Positions 40,454 to 48,136 of a stretch of 64,000 nt of DNA are shown piece after piece. A model generated the notes under the pieces. It was given only the letters and a program-made list of their open reading frames with translations, had not been told where the DNA came from and did not search any database. Made by a program: the position numbers and the translations under genes. Origin of the DNA: Paenibacillus_D sp047238105 (lineage in GTDB: Bacteria > Bacillota > Bacilli > Paenibacillales > Paenibacillaceae); assembly GCF_047238105.1 (NCBI RefSeq), contig NZ_JBDFMD010000001.1:7130001-7194000 (forward strand), written 5' to 3'. The first letter of the stretch is position 1. The number at the start of each line of letters is the position of its first letter.

Positions 40454-41941
40454 ATGGATCATCAGGACACGTTGAAGCAGACCACGAATACGAAGATACA
40501 GGAACAAATCAAGGCAGGGCCATTCGAGCCGGAGTGGGCATCTCTGAGCAACTACAGCGTCCCCCGGTGGTACGAAGACGCCAAGTTTGGCATCTTCATT
40601 CATTGGGGCGTCTATTCGGTACCGGCGTATGCCACGGAATGGTATGCGCGCAACATGTATCTCGAGGGCACACCGGTTCATGAACATCACGTAAAAACCT
40701 ACGGACCGGTGGACCAATTCGGCTACAAGGATTTCATCCCGCAGTTCACGGCGGAGAAGTTCGATGCGGACGAGTGGGCAGCGCTGTTCAAGCAGGCCGG
40801 AGCAGCATTCGTCATGCCGGTAGCCGAGCATCATGACGGGTTCGCCATGTACGACAGCCCGTTCTCGGAATGGACCGCCGTCAAGATGGGGCCGAAGCGC
40901 GACGTGATCGGCGAGCTCGCTACGGCGGTACGGCGTCATTATATGATGTTCGGCGTATCCAGCCATCGCGCGGAGAACTGGTGGTACTACAACGGCGGCC
41001 GACAGATTCCGTCTGATGTGCAGGATCCCGAGTATGCCGAGCTGTACGGTCCGGCCCAGCCGACCCATGGCGATGCAGCGCTGCCGCTGCCCATCCTGCC
41101 GCCCAACGAGGAGTTCTTGCAGGACTGGTTCGTACGAACCTGCGATCTGATCGACCGTTACGGCCCTAGCGTGCTCTACTTCGACTGGTGGATCGAGCAG
41201 CCGGTATTCAAGCCATATCTGAAAAAGCTCGCTGCCTATTACTACAACCGTGCGCAGGCTAATGACCAAAATGTCGTCATCAACTACAAGTTCGATGCTT
41301 TCGAAGAGGGCACCGCCGTCTACGATCTGGAACGCGGGCAGCTGGATACAATCAACGAAGCCGTCTGGCAGACCTGTACGTCTGTAGGCGAGACGGCTTG
41401 GTGCCATATCGCAGACCACAAGTACAAAACCTCGGCTACACTGATCGGCGATCTGGTCGACATCGTGAGCAAGAACGGCGTGATGCTGCTGAACGTCGGT
41501 CCGAAAGCGGATGGCACGATTCCGGAGGAGGAGCAGCTGCTGCTGCGCGAGATCGGGCAATGGCTGGCTGTAAACGGCGAGGCGATCTATGGCACGCGGC
41601 CTTGGAAGGTGTATGGGGAAGGGCCGACCGAGATTGTGACGGGCACCTTCAACGATACAAAGCGCAAGCCGTTCACTTCAGATGACGTGCGATTTACAAC
41701 CCGGGGCGAGAACATCCTGTATGCTACGGTGCTGGGTTATCCGGAAGATGGGGTGGCGCGGATCCAGACGCTGGGTACGGGTGCGAAGCAGTTGAGCGGA
41801 CAGGTCGATTCTGTGGAACTGCTCGGCTCGAAAGCTCAGGTAGAGTGGACCCGCAGCGAGCAAGCGCTGGAGGTACAGATCCCGGAGCAGTACAAGGGTT
41901 GCGCTGCTTTTGCCCTGAAGATCGTGTGTAAAACTTCATAA
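40454..41941 (+). CDS. GH29 alpha-L-fucosidase
   Basis: A 495-residue protein without a signal peptide. Family 29 layout: RWYEDAKFGIFIHWGVYSVPAYATEWYARNM at the N-terminus, AAFVMPVAEHHDGFAMYDS, PKRDVIGELATAVR, the nucleophile Asp244 in VLYFDWW, and VSKNGVMLLNVGPKADGTIPEEEQ. It cleaves alpha-fucose from imported oligosaccharides in the cytoplasm. Last gene of the operon, 42 bases after cutC, terminator at 41951. With nanE and the ROK kinase it indicates use of mucin-type or other animal glycans. Confidence 0.93.
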   Translation: MDHQDTLKQTTNTKIQEQIKAGPFEPEWASLSNYSVPRWYEDAKFGIFIHWGVYSVPAYATEWYARNMYLEGTPVHEHHVKTYGPVDQFGYKDFIPQFTAEKFDADEWAALFKQAGAAFVMPVAEHHDGFAMYDSPFSEWTAVKMGPKRDVIGELATAVRRHYMMFGVSSHRAENWWYYNGGRQIPSDVQDPEYAELYGPAQPTHGDAALPLPILPPNEEFLQDWFVRTCDLIDRYGPSVLYFDWWIEQPVFKPYLKKLAAYYYNRAQANDQNVVINYKFDAFEEGTAVYDLERGQLDTINEAVWQTCTSVGETAWCHIADHKYKTSATLIGDLVDIVSKNGVMLLNVGPKADGTIPEEEQLLLREIGQWLAVNGEAIYGTRPWKVYGEGPTEIVTGTFNDTKRKPFTSDDVRFTTRGENILYATVLGYPEDGVARIQTLGTGAKQLSGQVDSVELLGSKAQVEWTRSEQALEVQIPEQYKGCAAFALKIVCKTS

Positions 41942-41950
41942 CCTTTTACT

Positions 41951-41979
41951 AAACCCACGTCCCACGTGGGTTTTTATTT
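41951..41979 (+). terminator. Intrinsic terminator of the glycan operon
   Basis: AAACCCACGT and ACGTGGGTTT form a ten-base perfect stem around a three-base loop, followed by TTATTTT. Confidence 0.9.
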
Positions 41980-41997
41980 TGTGACAGGATCCGCTTG

Positions 41998-42176
41998 CGG
42001 ACACAGCAGGCTCTATATTAACAAAACCGTCGTGCGGAAGGGCCTAACTGGACAGACGATCCGTTAATAGCTGGTTTCTTGGTCCAATTCAATCTCTTCA
42101 ATGCAAATAGCGCATCGTCTGTCCGCTAACTACTGCAAATGCGGTTCATTGTGCAGAGTAGCGTCTACTGTGTCCG
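41998..42176. repeat. Long imperfect palindrome (MITE- or REP-like repeat)
   Basis: The outer arms CGGACACAGCAG (41998-42009) and CTACTGTGTCCG (42165-42176) and the inner arms GGACAGACGAT (42050-42060) and ATCGTCTGTCC (42114-42124) are inverted, and weaker pairing continues between them. The gene-free interval 41942-42306 is thus mostly one long hairpin element. No transposase or target duplication is visible. Confidence 0.6.
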
Positions 42177-42306
42177 GGAACAAGGGACAGAGCTCTAATA
42201 ATTATCATTGCCTAGTGGTAATCCCTTCACTAAAACCTTATTAAGATTTCCATATCAAATGAAATTTAGTTCATAGGGGAATATACCGCAGCTTGTTCAT
42301 TTTTCG

Positions 42307-42657
42307 TTAGTGCTCGACTCGAAGCCCATTTGCAGAAGATATCCGTCTGAGTCTCACAATCTCGCCAATCAGAAGAGGCACGATAAAAAACACGCCAAAC
42401 ACCGTGCCAAACGCTACCCAGGCGAGCATGGAAACACCAGGATCTTCAATAAACAACAAGCGTCTATACAGCCAATACAACGAAACGCCTAGGCTGGCTA
42501 CACCGCACACCATAGACCAGACTCGATGGTTTCCTTTAGAGGCAACGAAGTAAAGCATCACCATAACGGGTAGAAACATCCCCAGCTCGTAGTCGCGCAA
42601 TATAAACCCGCAATAACAAATAGTTGCTATTACCAAAGACAATGCAGGTCGCGACAT
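42307..42657 (-). CDS. Small hypothetical membrane protein
   Basis: 116 residues with about four hydrophobic segments (roughly 5-20, 25-40, 46-64, 76-103), short charged loops and a C-terminal tail RRISSANGLRVEH. No known domain recognised. The coding assignment rests on its length, membrane pattern and lack of a better reading; it has no strong ribosome binding site at the ATG. The adjacent 42658-42951 has no intact gene. Confidence 0.45.
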   Translation of the reverse strand: MSRPALSLVIATICYCGFILRDYELGMFLPVMVMLYFVASKGNHRVWSMVCGVASLGVSLYWLYRRLLFIEDPGVSMLAWVAFGTVFGVFFIVPLLIGEIVRLRRISSANGLRVEH

Positions 42658-42951
42658 TCTCCAATAGATCGATCCGCACCCGATGACAACGGCCGCAAAC
42701 GCCAGCCAATCGGTGGATCTGGCGTTTATATGTTGGATTAAAATGAGTGGTTCGACTCTACACTTTGTCCATATCCACTACATCGATAGATTCATATAAA
42801 TGTAAAGATTCGTCAAATCAAGGAGGAAGCACGACATACGCAAAAGAGTAGGAATTAGAAAGGTGAAAAATACGGTCAAACCATTACAAGCAGTAAAAAA
42901 ATCGAATGGCATCCGGTCGATTAGCGTTGCCAAGTCAATGGACGCTCGGTC

Positions 42952-43140
42952 GTGATCGACAATCCGCAAAACAACACGTCCTTCTTTAATCCCGGGAGAA
43001 CGATTAACATTAGACGTTTCCTTCGGAACGGCACCAATGATATCGTGATCGCTGCTTTCAACTTCCCGTCCAACGATAACCGGAGCAGCAATAATCCCGC
43101 TGGCGTCCTTGCACGTATCCAGATTGAGCTGGAAGACTGA
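42952..43140 (+). pseudogene. Possible C-terminal fragment of a beta-rich surface protein
   Basis: A 62-residue frame with beta-strand-like sequence and a final acidic tail: VIDNPQNNTSFFNPG, RTINIRRFLRNGTNDIVIAAFNF and GVLARIQIELED. It looks like the end of a galactose-binding-like or lectin domain. Upstream in the same frame there is a stop about 40 bases away, and the preceding frame (KNTVKPLQAV...VAKSMDARS) stops just where this begins, as if a frameshift joined them. GTG 42952 has no good ribosome binding site. A strong terminator follows, which argues that a real gene once ended here. Confidence 0.35.
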
Positions 43141-43151
43141 TCATGAGTGCC

Positions 43152-43185
43152 AAAAGGTAGCCGTTCTTGTGATGGCTACCTTTTT
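43152..43185 (+). terminator. Intrinsic terminator
   Basis: AAAAGGTAGCC, loop, GGCTACCTTTTT; perfect 11-base stem with T run, 12 bases after the stop of the fragment at 42952-43140. It can also terminate the minus-strand side. Confidence 0.85.
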
Positions 43186-43198
43186 ACAATGAAACACG

Positions 43199-43636
43199 TC
43201 ATTTGACGAGTCTGTGGACCACTATGCCTGCAATTCCGGTTATTGCGCCAACGACTGCTCCCGTGGACAAACTGCTCAGGAATGCGAAGCCTCTTGTAAT
43301 GACCGCATGAGCCGCAGGAGGGAGGTTGGATAAATTGCCTCCGAGCGTAGGCGGCGTATCAAACGCTTGCGACCATAGCAGCTGATGCATGAGTCCCAGC
43401 ATAACCCCGTACAGCAAGCCAATCGTCAGCAGCGCCGTGAAGGGGCGGGGCGTCCTGCTCCGAAGCACGACGACGATCCAGATCAGCGGCGGGACGAAGA
43501 CGAGTAGCAGGTTGACGAAGCTCCCCGGCTCAACCCATCCCAGATCGTGGGCAATTACCCGCGGCACACCGATTATTGCCAATAATATCATTGTTCCGGG
43601 CGATATACCCAACCTGTTTTTTGCAGCAGTTGCCAT
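43199..43636 (-). CDS. Hypothetical membrane protein
   Basis: About 145 residues with four hydrophobic segments (roughly 13-30, 40-58, 67-87, 110-142). Start at the ATG at 43636, eight bases after GCGGAGGG; the ATG at 43654 overlaps that site. No recognised family. Small four-helix membrane proteins like this (YqhR/DUF-type) are common in Bacillota. Confidence 0.65.
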   Translation of the reverse strand: MATAAKNRLGISPGTMILLAIIGVPRVIAHDLGWVEPGSFVNLLLVFVPPLIWIVVVLRSRTPRPFTALLTIGLLYGVMLGLMHQLLWSQAFDTPPTLGGNLSNLPPAAHAVITRGFAFLSSLSTGAVVGAITGIAGIVVHRLVK

Positions 43637-43795
43637 GTTTTTAACCCTCCGCATATATTAGGATAGGCAAAGCATAGCAAAACAATGTTGTGAACCTGTG
43701 ACGATCGGATGCGCAATGCATGATATTGCCATGTGCAGGTACTCAGGATTGTAAACATAGAAAAAGCCGCTGTTTGCGGCAGTGTTAGACCTAAT

Positions 43796-44578
43796 TTAGT
43801 TGACAGGCGGAAAGCTTCGTTCGGATCGGAAGGGGCTGGACTCACTGTCCATCATGCTGAAGGGGAACTCGCTGTCCGGGTTGGATTCATCCGAGCTAGG
43901 TTGACGCTCCGGTTCGGGACCCGAGATGCTCAGGATCCAAGCCGCGTATAGGCGGCCAAGCCCTTTCATCAGCAGCGGCTGCAGCAATGTAAGCAACAGT
44001 CCGACTCCACCGGCAATCCAGGAGCGGTGGGCGCTCGTCAGTTCCCAGTCGACCAGCCTGTCCAATCCCCAGGACTGCGCGAACAGATCAAACTCAAACC
44101 ATCGCATGCCAACTTCATAAGCGGCCGGCGAGAGCAGCACCGCAAATGCTGTAGTCGGCAGTACGATGGCAAAAGTGAATGCCGCGATGCCGACCGGCAG
44201 CTGGAGGATCCCAAAGAGGATCGCCCGATATGATCTTCCGTCCTTCATAACCGAAGAAAACCAGGATTTCCAGCCTTGCTGCGCTCCGCCAGACGACCCT
44301 TCTTCGGCAGGAGCGGCAGGGTACTCCTTGCCCTGAAGCCAGCCTTCAACGAACTTCGCCTCGTCGACCATAATTCTACGACTCAGAACTAACGTTCCGG
44401 CTAGCAGCGGCAGACCGATCAAGACGACTGACAAGGGGAGGCTGACAGATAGCCCGGCCACGATAATTATAAATGCCCCGATTCCTTTCGGGAGAGAGAG
44501 GACAAGCATCTTCCAGGCCAGTAAGGCGCTCGGTTTTCTCATGTGCACAACCACGCTTTCTCGTAATGTAGCTCCCAT
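43796..44578 (-). CDS. Membrane protein with a 'putative sensor' (PF13796-like) domain
   Basis: 260 residues with about four hydrophobic segments in two pairs (about 22-62 and 118-160, then 185-235) and an Asp/Ser-rich soluble tail ending PSSDESNPDSEF... The layout (LPKGIGAFIIIVAGLSVSLPLSVVLIGLPLLAGTL, PVGIAAFTFAIVLPTTAFAVLLSP) is that of the sensor domain found before histidine kinases in actinobacteria and as stand-alone proteins in Paenibacillus. Partner unknown. ATG after AGGAAAGG. Confidence 0.65.
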   Translation of the reverse strand: MGATLRESVVVHMRKPSALLAWKMLVLSLPKGIGAFIIIVAGLSVSLPLSVVLIGLPLLAGTLVLSRRIMVDEAKFVEGWLQGKEYPAAPAEEGSSGGAQQGWKSWFSSVMKDGRSYRAILFGILQLPVGIAAFTFAIVLPTTAFAVLLSPAAYEVGMRWFEFDLFAQSWGLDRLVDWELTSAHRSWIAGGVGLLLTLLQPLLMKGLGRLYAAWILSISGPEPERQPSSDESNPDSEFPFSMMDSESSPFRSERSFPPVN

Positions 44579-44737
44579 TGTAACCTTTCCTTGCGTAGCG
44601 TATCATCCATCTGACGGATGAAGCTGAGCCGGACCTAAGTCCAGGTTCGGCTCTGGACCCTGCCATGAAAGCAATCGAGAAGAAACCGAGTCGGCACCAA
44701 CCTGCTATGATGAACAAAAAAGGAGCTGATCCCATCC

Positions 44738-45160
44738 ATGACCATTCAACTGACCCCCTATCTCAACCTGCAGGGAAACGCAAAGGAAGCGATCCGCTTT
44801 TACGAACAGGCCTTGGGTGCTGAAGTCCTTTCCCTCGTTACCTATGGTGAAATGCCCGATATGCCCAATACCTTTACAGAAGAGCTAAAAGAACTGGTTG
44901 CACACGCGCTGCTTCGTGTCGGCAACTCAGAGCTTATGTTCTCCGACGCTCCGGCCGGTTCGAATATCCCTCAGGGCAAACAGGTGACCATCTGCATCAC
45001 CACGAGCAGCGTGGAGCAATCGAGACAAATCTTCGAGGCGCTGCAGGAGGGCGGACAAGTCAACATGCCCTTCGAGTCAACCTCGTTCAGCCCCGGCTTC
45101 GGAGACGTGACGGACCGGTTCGGCATCACCTTTCAAGTCAATACGGACAGCGAACGCTAG
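44738..45160 (+). CDS. PhnB-like VOC family protein
   Basis: 140 residues of the PhnB/glyoxalase-bleomycin-resistance type: LTPYLNLQGNAKEAIRFYEQALGAEVLSLVTYGEMPDMP, ELVAHALLRVGNSELMFSDAP and GDVTDRFGITFQV. A metal-dependent or metal-free vicinal oxygen chelate fold of unknown substrate. ATG after AAAGGAG; single gene. Confidence 0.88.
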   Translation: MTIQLTPYLNLQGNAKEAIRFYEQALGAEVLSLVTYGEMPDMPNTFTEELKELVAHALLRVGNSELMFSDAPAGSNIPQGKQVTICITTSSVEQSRQIFEALQEGGQVNMPFESTSFSPGFGDVTDRFGITFQVNTDSER

Positions 45161-45222
45161 ATCATTCTCGCAGCTTCTCCATTATAAAAAGCCACCCTCA
45201 ACAGGTGGCTTCTTCGTTATGT

Positions 45223-45606
45223 CTAGAGCTGTAACATCTGAATCAGATTGCCGCATGTATCGTCAAACACAGCGATCGTAACGTCTCCCATCTTGGTCGG
45301 TTCCATCGTGAATGACACGCCTTCCCCCAGCAGCCGTTTATATTCCATCTGAATATCAGTTACACCAAACATAGTCGCCGGAATGCCCTCGGACGCAATT
45401 TTTTCCTGATAGGATCTGGCTGCGGGATGTTCATTGGGCTCCAAAACCAGCTCTGTACCATTCTCATCACCGGGAGAAGTAACTGTAATCCATCTGTGCT
45501 TGCCCATAGGGACGTCTCGTTTCTTCACAAACCCCAGCGTGTCCGTATAAAACTGCAGTGCCTTTTCCTGATCCTTAACAAATAGACTTGTCACAATGAT
45601 GTTCAT
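45223..45606 (-). CDS. VOC family protein (glyoxalase-like)
   Basis: 127 residues: VTSLFVKDQEKALQFYTDTLGFVKKRDVPMG, RWITVTSPGDENGTELVLEP and VTIAVFDDTCGNLIQMLQL. The family detoxifies or modifies small electrophiles. It is the second gene after an ArsR-type regulator (ATG at 45606 overlaps its stop), a common arrangement in Bacillota. Confidence 0.9.
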   Translation of the reverse strand: MNIIVTSLFVKDQEKALQFYTDTLGFVKKRDVPMGKHRWITVTSPGDENGTELVLEPNEHPAARSYQEKIASEGIPATMFGVTDIQMEYKRLLGEGVSFTMEPTKMGDVTIAVFDDTCGNLIQMLQL

Positions 45607-45908
45607 TTGTCTTCCTCCTCGGGATGATGTTTATCGGTCCATGTGTCCAGTAACCCTACGAGCGGCTCGGGGTGGAAGATCACGACTCTGTACTTGCCCT
45701 GCTTCTCTGATGTGACGAGCCCTGCCTCCTCCAACGCTGCAAGGTGCTTAGCGATTGCCTGTCGCGTAAGGGACAGACCATGGTTCGAGATCAGCCTAAC
45801 CGTTAGTTCATACATTGTCTGCGCATTGCGCTCGCATAGTTCATCCAGGATCAGTCGGCGGGTAGAATCACTAAGCGCTTTGAAGATCGCATCTTTATTC
45901 CTCTGCAT
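45603..45908 (-). CDS. ArsR-family regulator, apparently leaderless transcript
   Basis: 101 residues from ATG 45908: KDAIFKALSDSTRRLILDEL, ISNHGLSLTRQAIAKHLAALEEAGLV and GKYRVVIFHPEPLVGLLDTW, an ArsR winged helix without a metal-binding motif. The TTG at 45944 gives a longer frame but coincides with the -35 box, so the ATG is used. The -10 box TATAAT ends only six bases before this ATG, which places transcription start at or next to the A of ATG, and no ribosome binding site fits. Coupled to the VOC gene. Confidence 0.87.
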   Translation of the reverse strand: MQRNKDAIFKALSDSTRRLILDELCERNAQTMYELTVRLISNHGLSLTRQAIAKHLAALEEAGLVTSEKQGKYRVVIFHPEPLVGLLDTWTDKHHPEEEDK

Positions 45909-45914
45909 ATCTTG

Positions 45915-45944
45915 ATTATAGGCAACCCGCAGGTTGCGTGTCAA
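45915..45944 (-). promoter_or_regulatory. Promoter with operator in the spacer, for the leaderless ArsR gene
   Basis: On the minus strand TTGACA (45944-45939) and TATAAT (45920-45915) are 18 bases apart; the spacer carries the palindrome GCAACCTGCGGGTTGC. Same design as the promoters at 20256, 21612 and 63576 but a different operator sequence. Confidence 0.82.
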
Positions 45945-46134
45945 GCTCGTAAACTATACTATAATTGCGCTCCAATCCGCGTTTAGATAATCGTGTTTTA
46001 TTAAAATTTTCTTACTTATTGGCTGTTATTGCAGTCAGAACAGGGACTTCCTGTTTCTTCCTACTATTGAGGCGTTTTATTCGACTTTCCGAGTGGTAAT
46101 GGCAAGCAATGCAATTCGAAAGGGGGACCGGCAG

Positions 46135-46662
46135 TTGAGTTCATCAACGAATGACTCCAAAGAATCGCACGCTGGCCAGGATGAGGCCAGTCTCGCCGAG
46201 AAAGCGAAGGAAGGCGTCAAGCAGGTTGCCGGCAAGATCGTGGACAAGACTGCGGGCGCCGCTAAGGAAAAGATCAAGGATAAATCCAAGGAATGGATCA
46301 CAGATCAGCTGAAATCCAAATTTCAAGAAAAAGTGCAAGAGAAGGCCGAACATGCTGCGGACAAGCTGGAGGATGTCAAGGAGAACAATGCCGACACGGT
46401 CCACAGCTTGGCTGATCAAGCCAAGGAGAAGGTGCAGGACGTCCTGCTGGACGTCAGGGAGAAGCTTAAGAAATTCAAGGAGGCGGGGGAAGAGTTCCAG
46501 CGTAAAATCTCCTCTAATTCCTCCGAATCCCGGCTAAAAGGCGTAGGTCAGATCAAAGGAATCAGCCAGATTAAAAGCGCCAGCCGGATGAAAGGCCTTC
46601 AGCAGATGAAAAGCTACCGCAACATGAAGGGATATACCGACATCAAAAAACGCGGCTCGTAG
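46135..46662 (+). CDS. gvpQ: Gas vesicle protein GvpQ-like
   Basis: About 175 residues, strongly helical and charged, with a long amphipathic Lys/Glu/Ala coiled-coil-like middle (AKEGVKQVAGKIVDKTAGAAKEKIKDKSKEW) and a C-terminal series of short repeats of the form (G/K)xxQIK/RMK/NMK (GVGQIKGISQIKSASRMKG and on). It opens the gas vesicle operon as in Bacillus megaterium, where GvpP and GvpQ precede the structural gene. TTG 46135 is preferred because AAAGGGGG ends eight bases before it; the frame is open to GTG 46093. It may coat or organise vesicles; its role is not firmly known. Confidence 0.7.
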   Translation: MSSSTNDSKESHAGQDEASLAEKAKEGVKQVAGKIVDKTAGAAKEKIKDKSKEWITDQLKSKFQEKVQEKAEHAADKLEDVKENNADTVHSLADQAKEKVQDVLLDVREKLKKFKEAGEEFQRKISSNSSESRLKGVGQIKGISQIKSASRMKGLQQMKSYRNMKGYTDIKKRGS

Positions 46663-46689
46663 TCGAGCTCTGGAAGGAGTGCATGCAAG

Positions 46690-46959
46690 ATGAGTATTCA
46701 AAAAAGTACGGATAGCTCAAGCTTGGCGGAAGTCATCGACCGTATTCTGGATAAGGGGGTCGTCATTGATGTGTTTGCCCGAGTCTCGCTGGTCGGGATC
46801 GAACTGATCACCATTGAGGCCAGGGTTGTCATTGCCAGTGTAGATACGTGGCTTCGTTATGCGGAGGCGGTAGGACTGTTGCGTGACGAAGTACTGGAAG
46901 AGGGTCTGCCGCGCGGCGACCGATCGAGTGACCGCGGAAGTCTGCAATTAAGTATCTAG
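46690..46959 (+). CDS. gvpA: Gas vesicle structural protein GvpA/GvpB
   Basis: An 89-residue GvpA-family protein: SSSLAEVIDRILDKGVVIDVFARVSLVGIELITIEARVVIASVDTWLRYAEAVGL is the conserved shell-forming core. This small hydrophobic protein polymerises into the ribbed wall of the gas vesicle. ATG after GGAAGGAG. Following the gene is a perfect hairpin (46973-46996) that may protect or partially terminate the transcript. It is the main structural gene; GvpS and GvpJ at 49225 and 49773 are minor homologues. Confidence 0.95.
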   Translation: MSIQKSTDSSSLAEVIDRILDKGVVIDVFARVSLVGIELITIEARVVIASVDTWLRYAEAVGLLRDEVLEEGLPRGDRSSDRGSLQLSI

Positions 46960-46970
46960 ACGGTGTCGGC

Positions 46971-46999
46971 TACCGGAGCTCTTCCCTGAGCTCCGGCAG
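46971..46999 (+). promoter_or_regulatory. Intercistronic hairpin after gvpA
   Basis: CCGGAGCTC (46973-46981) and GAGCTCCGG (46988-46996) form a nine-base perfect stem around TTCCCT, extended by GCT/AGC after a mismatch. Only a short T-rich tail (TACTTTCT) follows, so it is more likely a partial terminator or mRNA-stabilising structure that raises gvpA relative to the downstream gvp genes. Confidence 0.6.
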
Positions 47000-47033
47000 C
47001 TACTTTCTAATGAAGGGAATGTGAGAGCAGAGG

Positions 47034-47336
47034 ATGGAGATCAAGAAGATCATGCAAGCGGCCAATGAATTCTTTGCGGAGCATATCGCTACGCCTCACA
47101 AGATCACTTCAGTGGAACAGCGGACTGTAGATGACGAAGGCAATAAAGACGAGGGCTGGAACCTGACCATCGAGGTGATCGAGGAAAAAGAATACATGAA
47201 ACGGTATGCCAAGGATGAGATGCTGGGCGTATATCAGGTGTCCATGAATAAAAAGTATGAGATCACCTCTTACTCCCGTGTCGGCCGGAGATTCCGCAGC
47301 TCAGTGGGCGACGGGCACGGCAGAGACTATGCTTAA
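47034..47336 (+). CDS. gvpO: Gas vesicle protein GvpO/GvpR
   Basis: A 100-residue protein of the GvpO family (called GvpR in B. megaterium): GWNLTIEVIEEKEYMKRYAKDEMLGVYQVSMNKKYEITSYSRVGRRFR is the typical core. An accessory protein needed for gas vesicle formation in haloarchaea and B. megaterium. In B. megaterium gvpN follows; here gvpF follows directly. Confidence 0.88.
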   Translation: MEIKKIMQAANEFFAEHIATPHKITSVEQRTVDDEGNKDEGWNLTIEVIEEKEYMKRYAKDEMLGVYQVSMNKKYEITSYSRVGRRFRSSVGDGHGRDYA

Positions 47337-47365
47337 TAATTGAAGAAAAGCAGGTGAGAACGCAG

Positions 47366-48136
47366 ATGGAGGAAATGGGGTATTACGTTTTTTGCGCCGT
47401 TCAAACGGAAGGGGAGGAAAGGGAATACGGTCAGGCCGAGCTGGCCGGAGCCGGCCGTCAGCTGCTGACGGTGCACTATAAAGATTCCGCCCTAATCGTG
47501 GCGGAGGTCCCCTTGAAAATCTACCACCCGAATAAGGACAATCTGATGGCGCATCAAGCCGTCGTGTCCAAAGTGATGACCCAGAGCGATACGGTCATTC
47601 CGATGAGCTTTGGCAATGTGTTTAAGAGCAAGGAGGACGTGGCCGTCCTATTGGAAAGCCTTTATCCGCAATTTGCCGTCTTGTTCCCGGAGATCAAAGG
47701 AAAGATCGAGCTGGGCTTGAAAGTAATCGGCAAAAAGGAGTGGCTCGAGAACGAGATCCGCAAACGACCACAGTTCGCGAAGGCCAAAAGGGCTGTTCAT
47801 GGCAAATCAAAGGATGCTGCCTACTATGACCGGATCCGCCTCGGCGAGATGGCGCAAAAGCTGATGAGTGAGCTGCGCAGCGATGTGAAAGGCACGTTGT
47901 TTGAATCGTTGAAAAAAATCTCTGCCGCCGCAAAAGCGAATGAGCCGACAAGCGAGACGATGCTGCTCAATGCCGCGTTTCTGATCGATCGGGATCAGGA
48001 GAAGCATTTTGATCGGGAAGTCAATGCAGCCAATGATAAGTGGAAAGACCGCGTAGAGTTTAAATATACCGGCCCATGGGCGGCGTATAACTTCATCCAT
48101 ATCAATCTTCAGATCCAGGCCGAGGGTCAGCGATGA
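47366..48136 (+). CDS. gvpF: Gas vesicle protein GvpF
   Basis: 256 residues of the GvpF/GvpL family: an N-terminal domain MGYYVFCAVQ and LAGAGRQLLTVHYKDSALIVAEVPLKIYHPNKDNLMAHQAVVSKVM, then PMSFGNVFKSKEDV and the C-terminal helical part ending GPWAAYNFIHINLQIQ. GvpF binds GvpA and is thought to act in shell assembly at the ends. ATG 47366 is chosen (CAGGTGAG upstream); a GTG at 47354 is in frame. Its stop overlaps the start of gvpG. Confidence 0.92.
   Translation: MEEMGYYVFCAVQTEGEEREYGQAELAGAGRQLLTVHYKDSALIVAEVPLKIYHPNKDNLMAHQAVVSKVMTQSDTVIPMSFGNVFKSKEDVAVLLESLYPQFAVLFPEIKGKIELGLKVIGKKEWLENEIRKRPQFAKAKRAVHGKSKDAAYYDRIRLGEMAQKLMSELRSDVKGTLFESLKKISAAAKANEPTSETMLLNAAFLIDRDQEKHFDREVNAANDKWKDRVEFKYTGPWAAYNFIHINLQIQAEGQR

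Noticed and set aside
40124..41560. A 478-codon minus-strand open frame
   Set aside because: It lies opposite cutC and the GH29 gene, which have full family motifs; the frame is a composition shadow.
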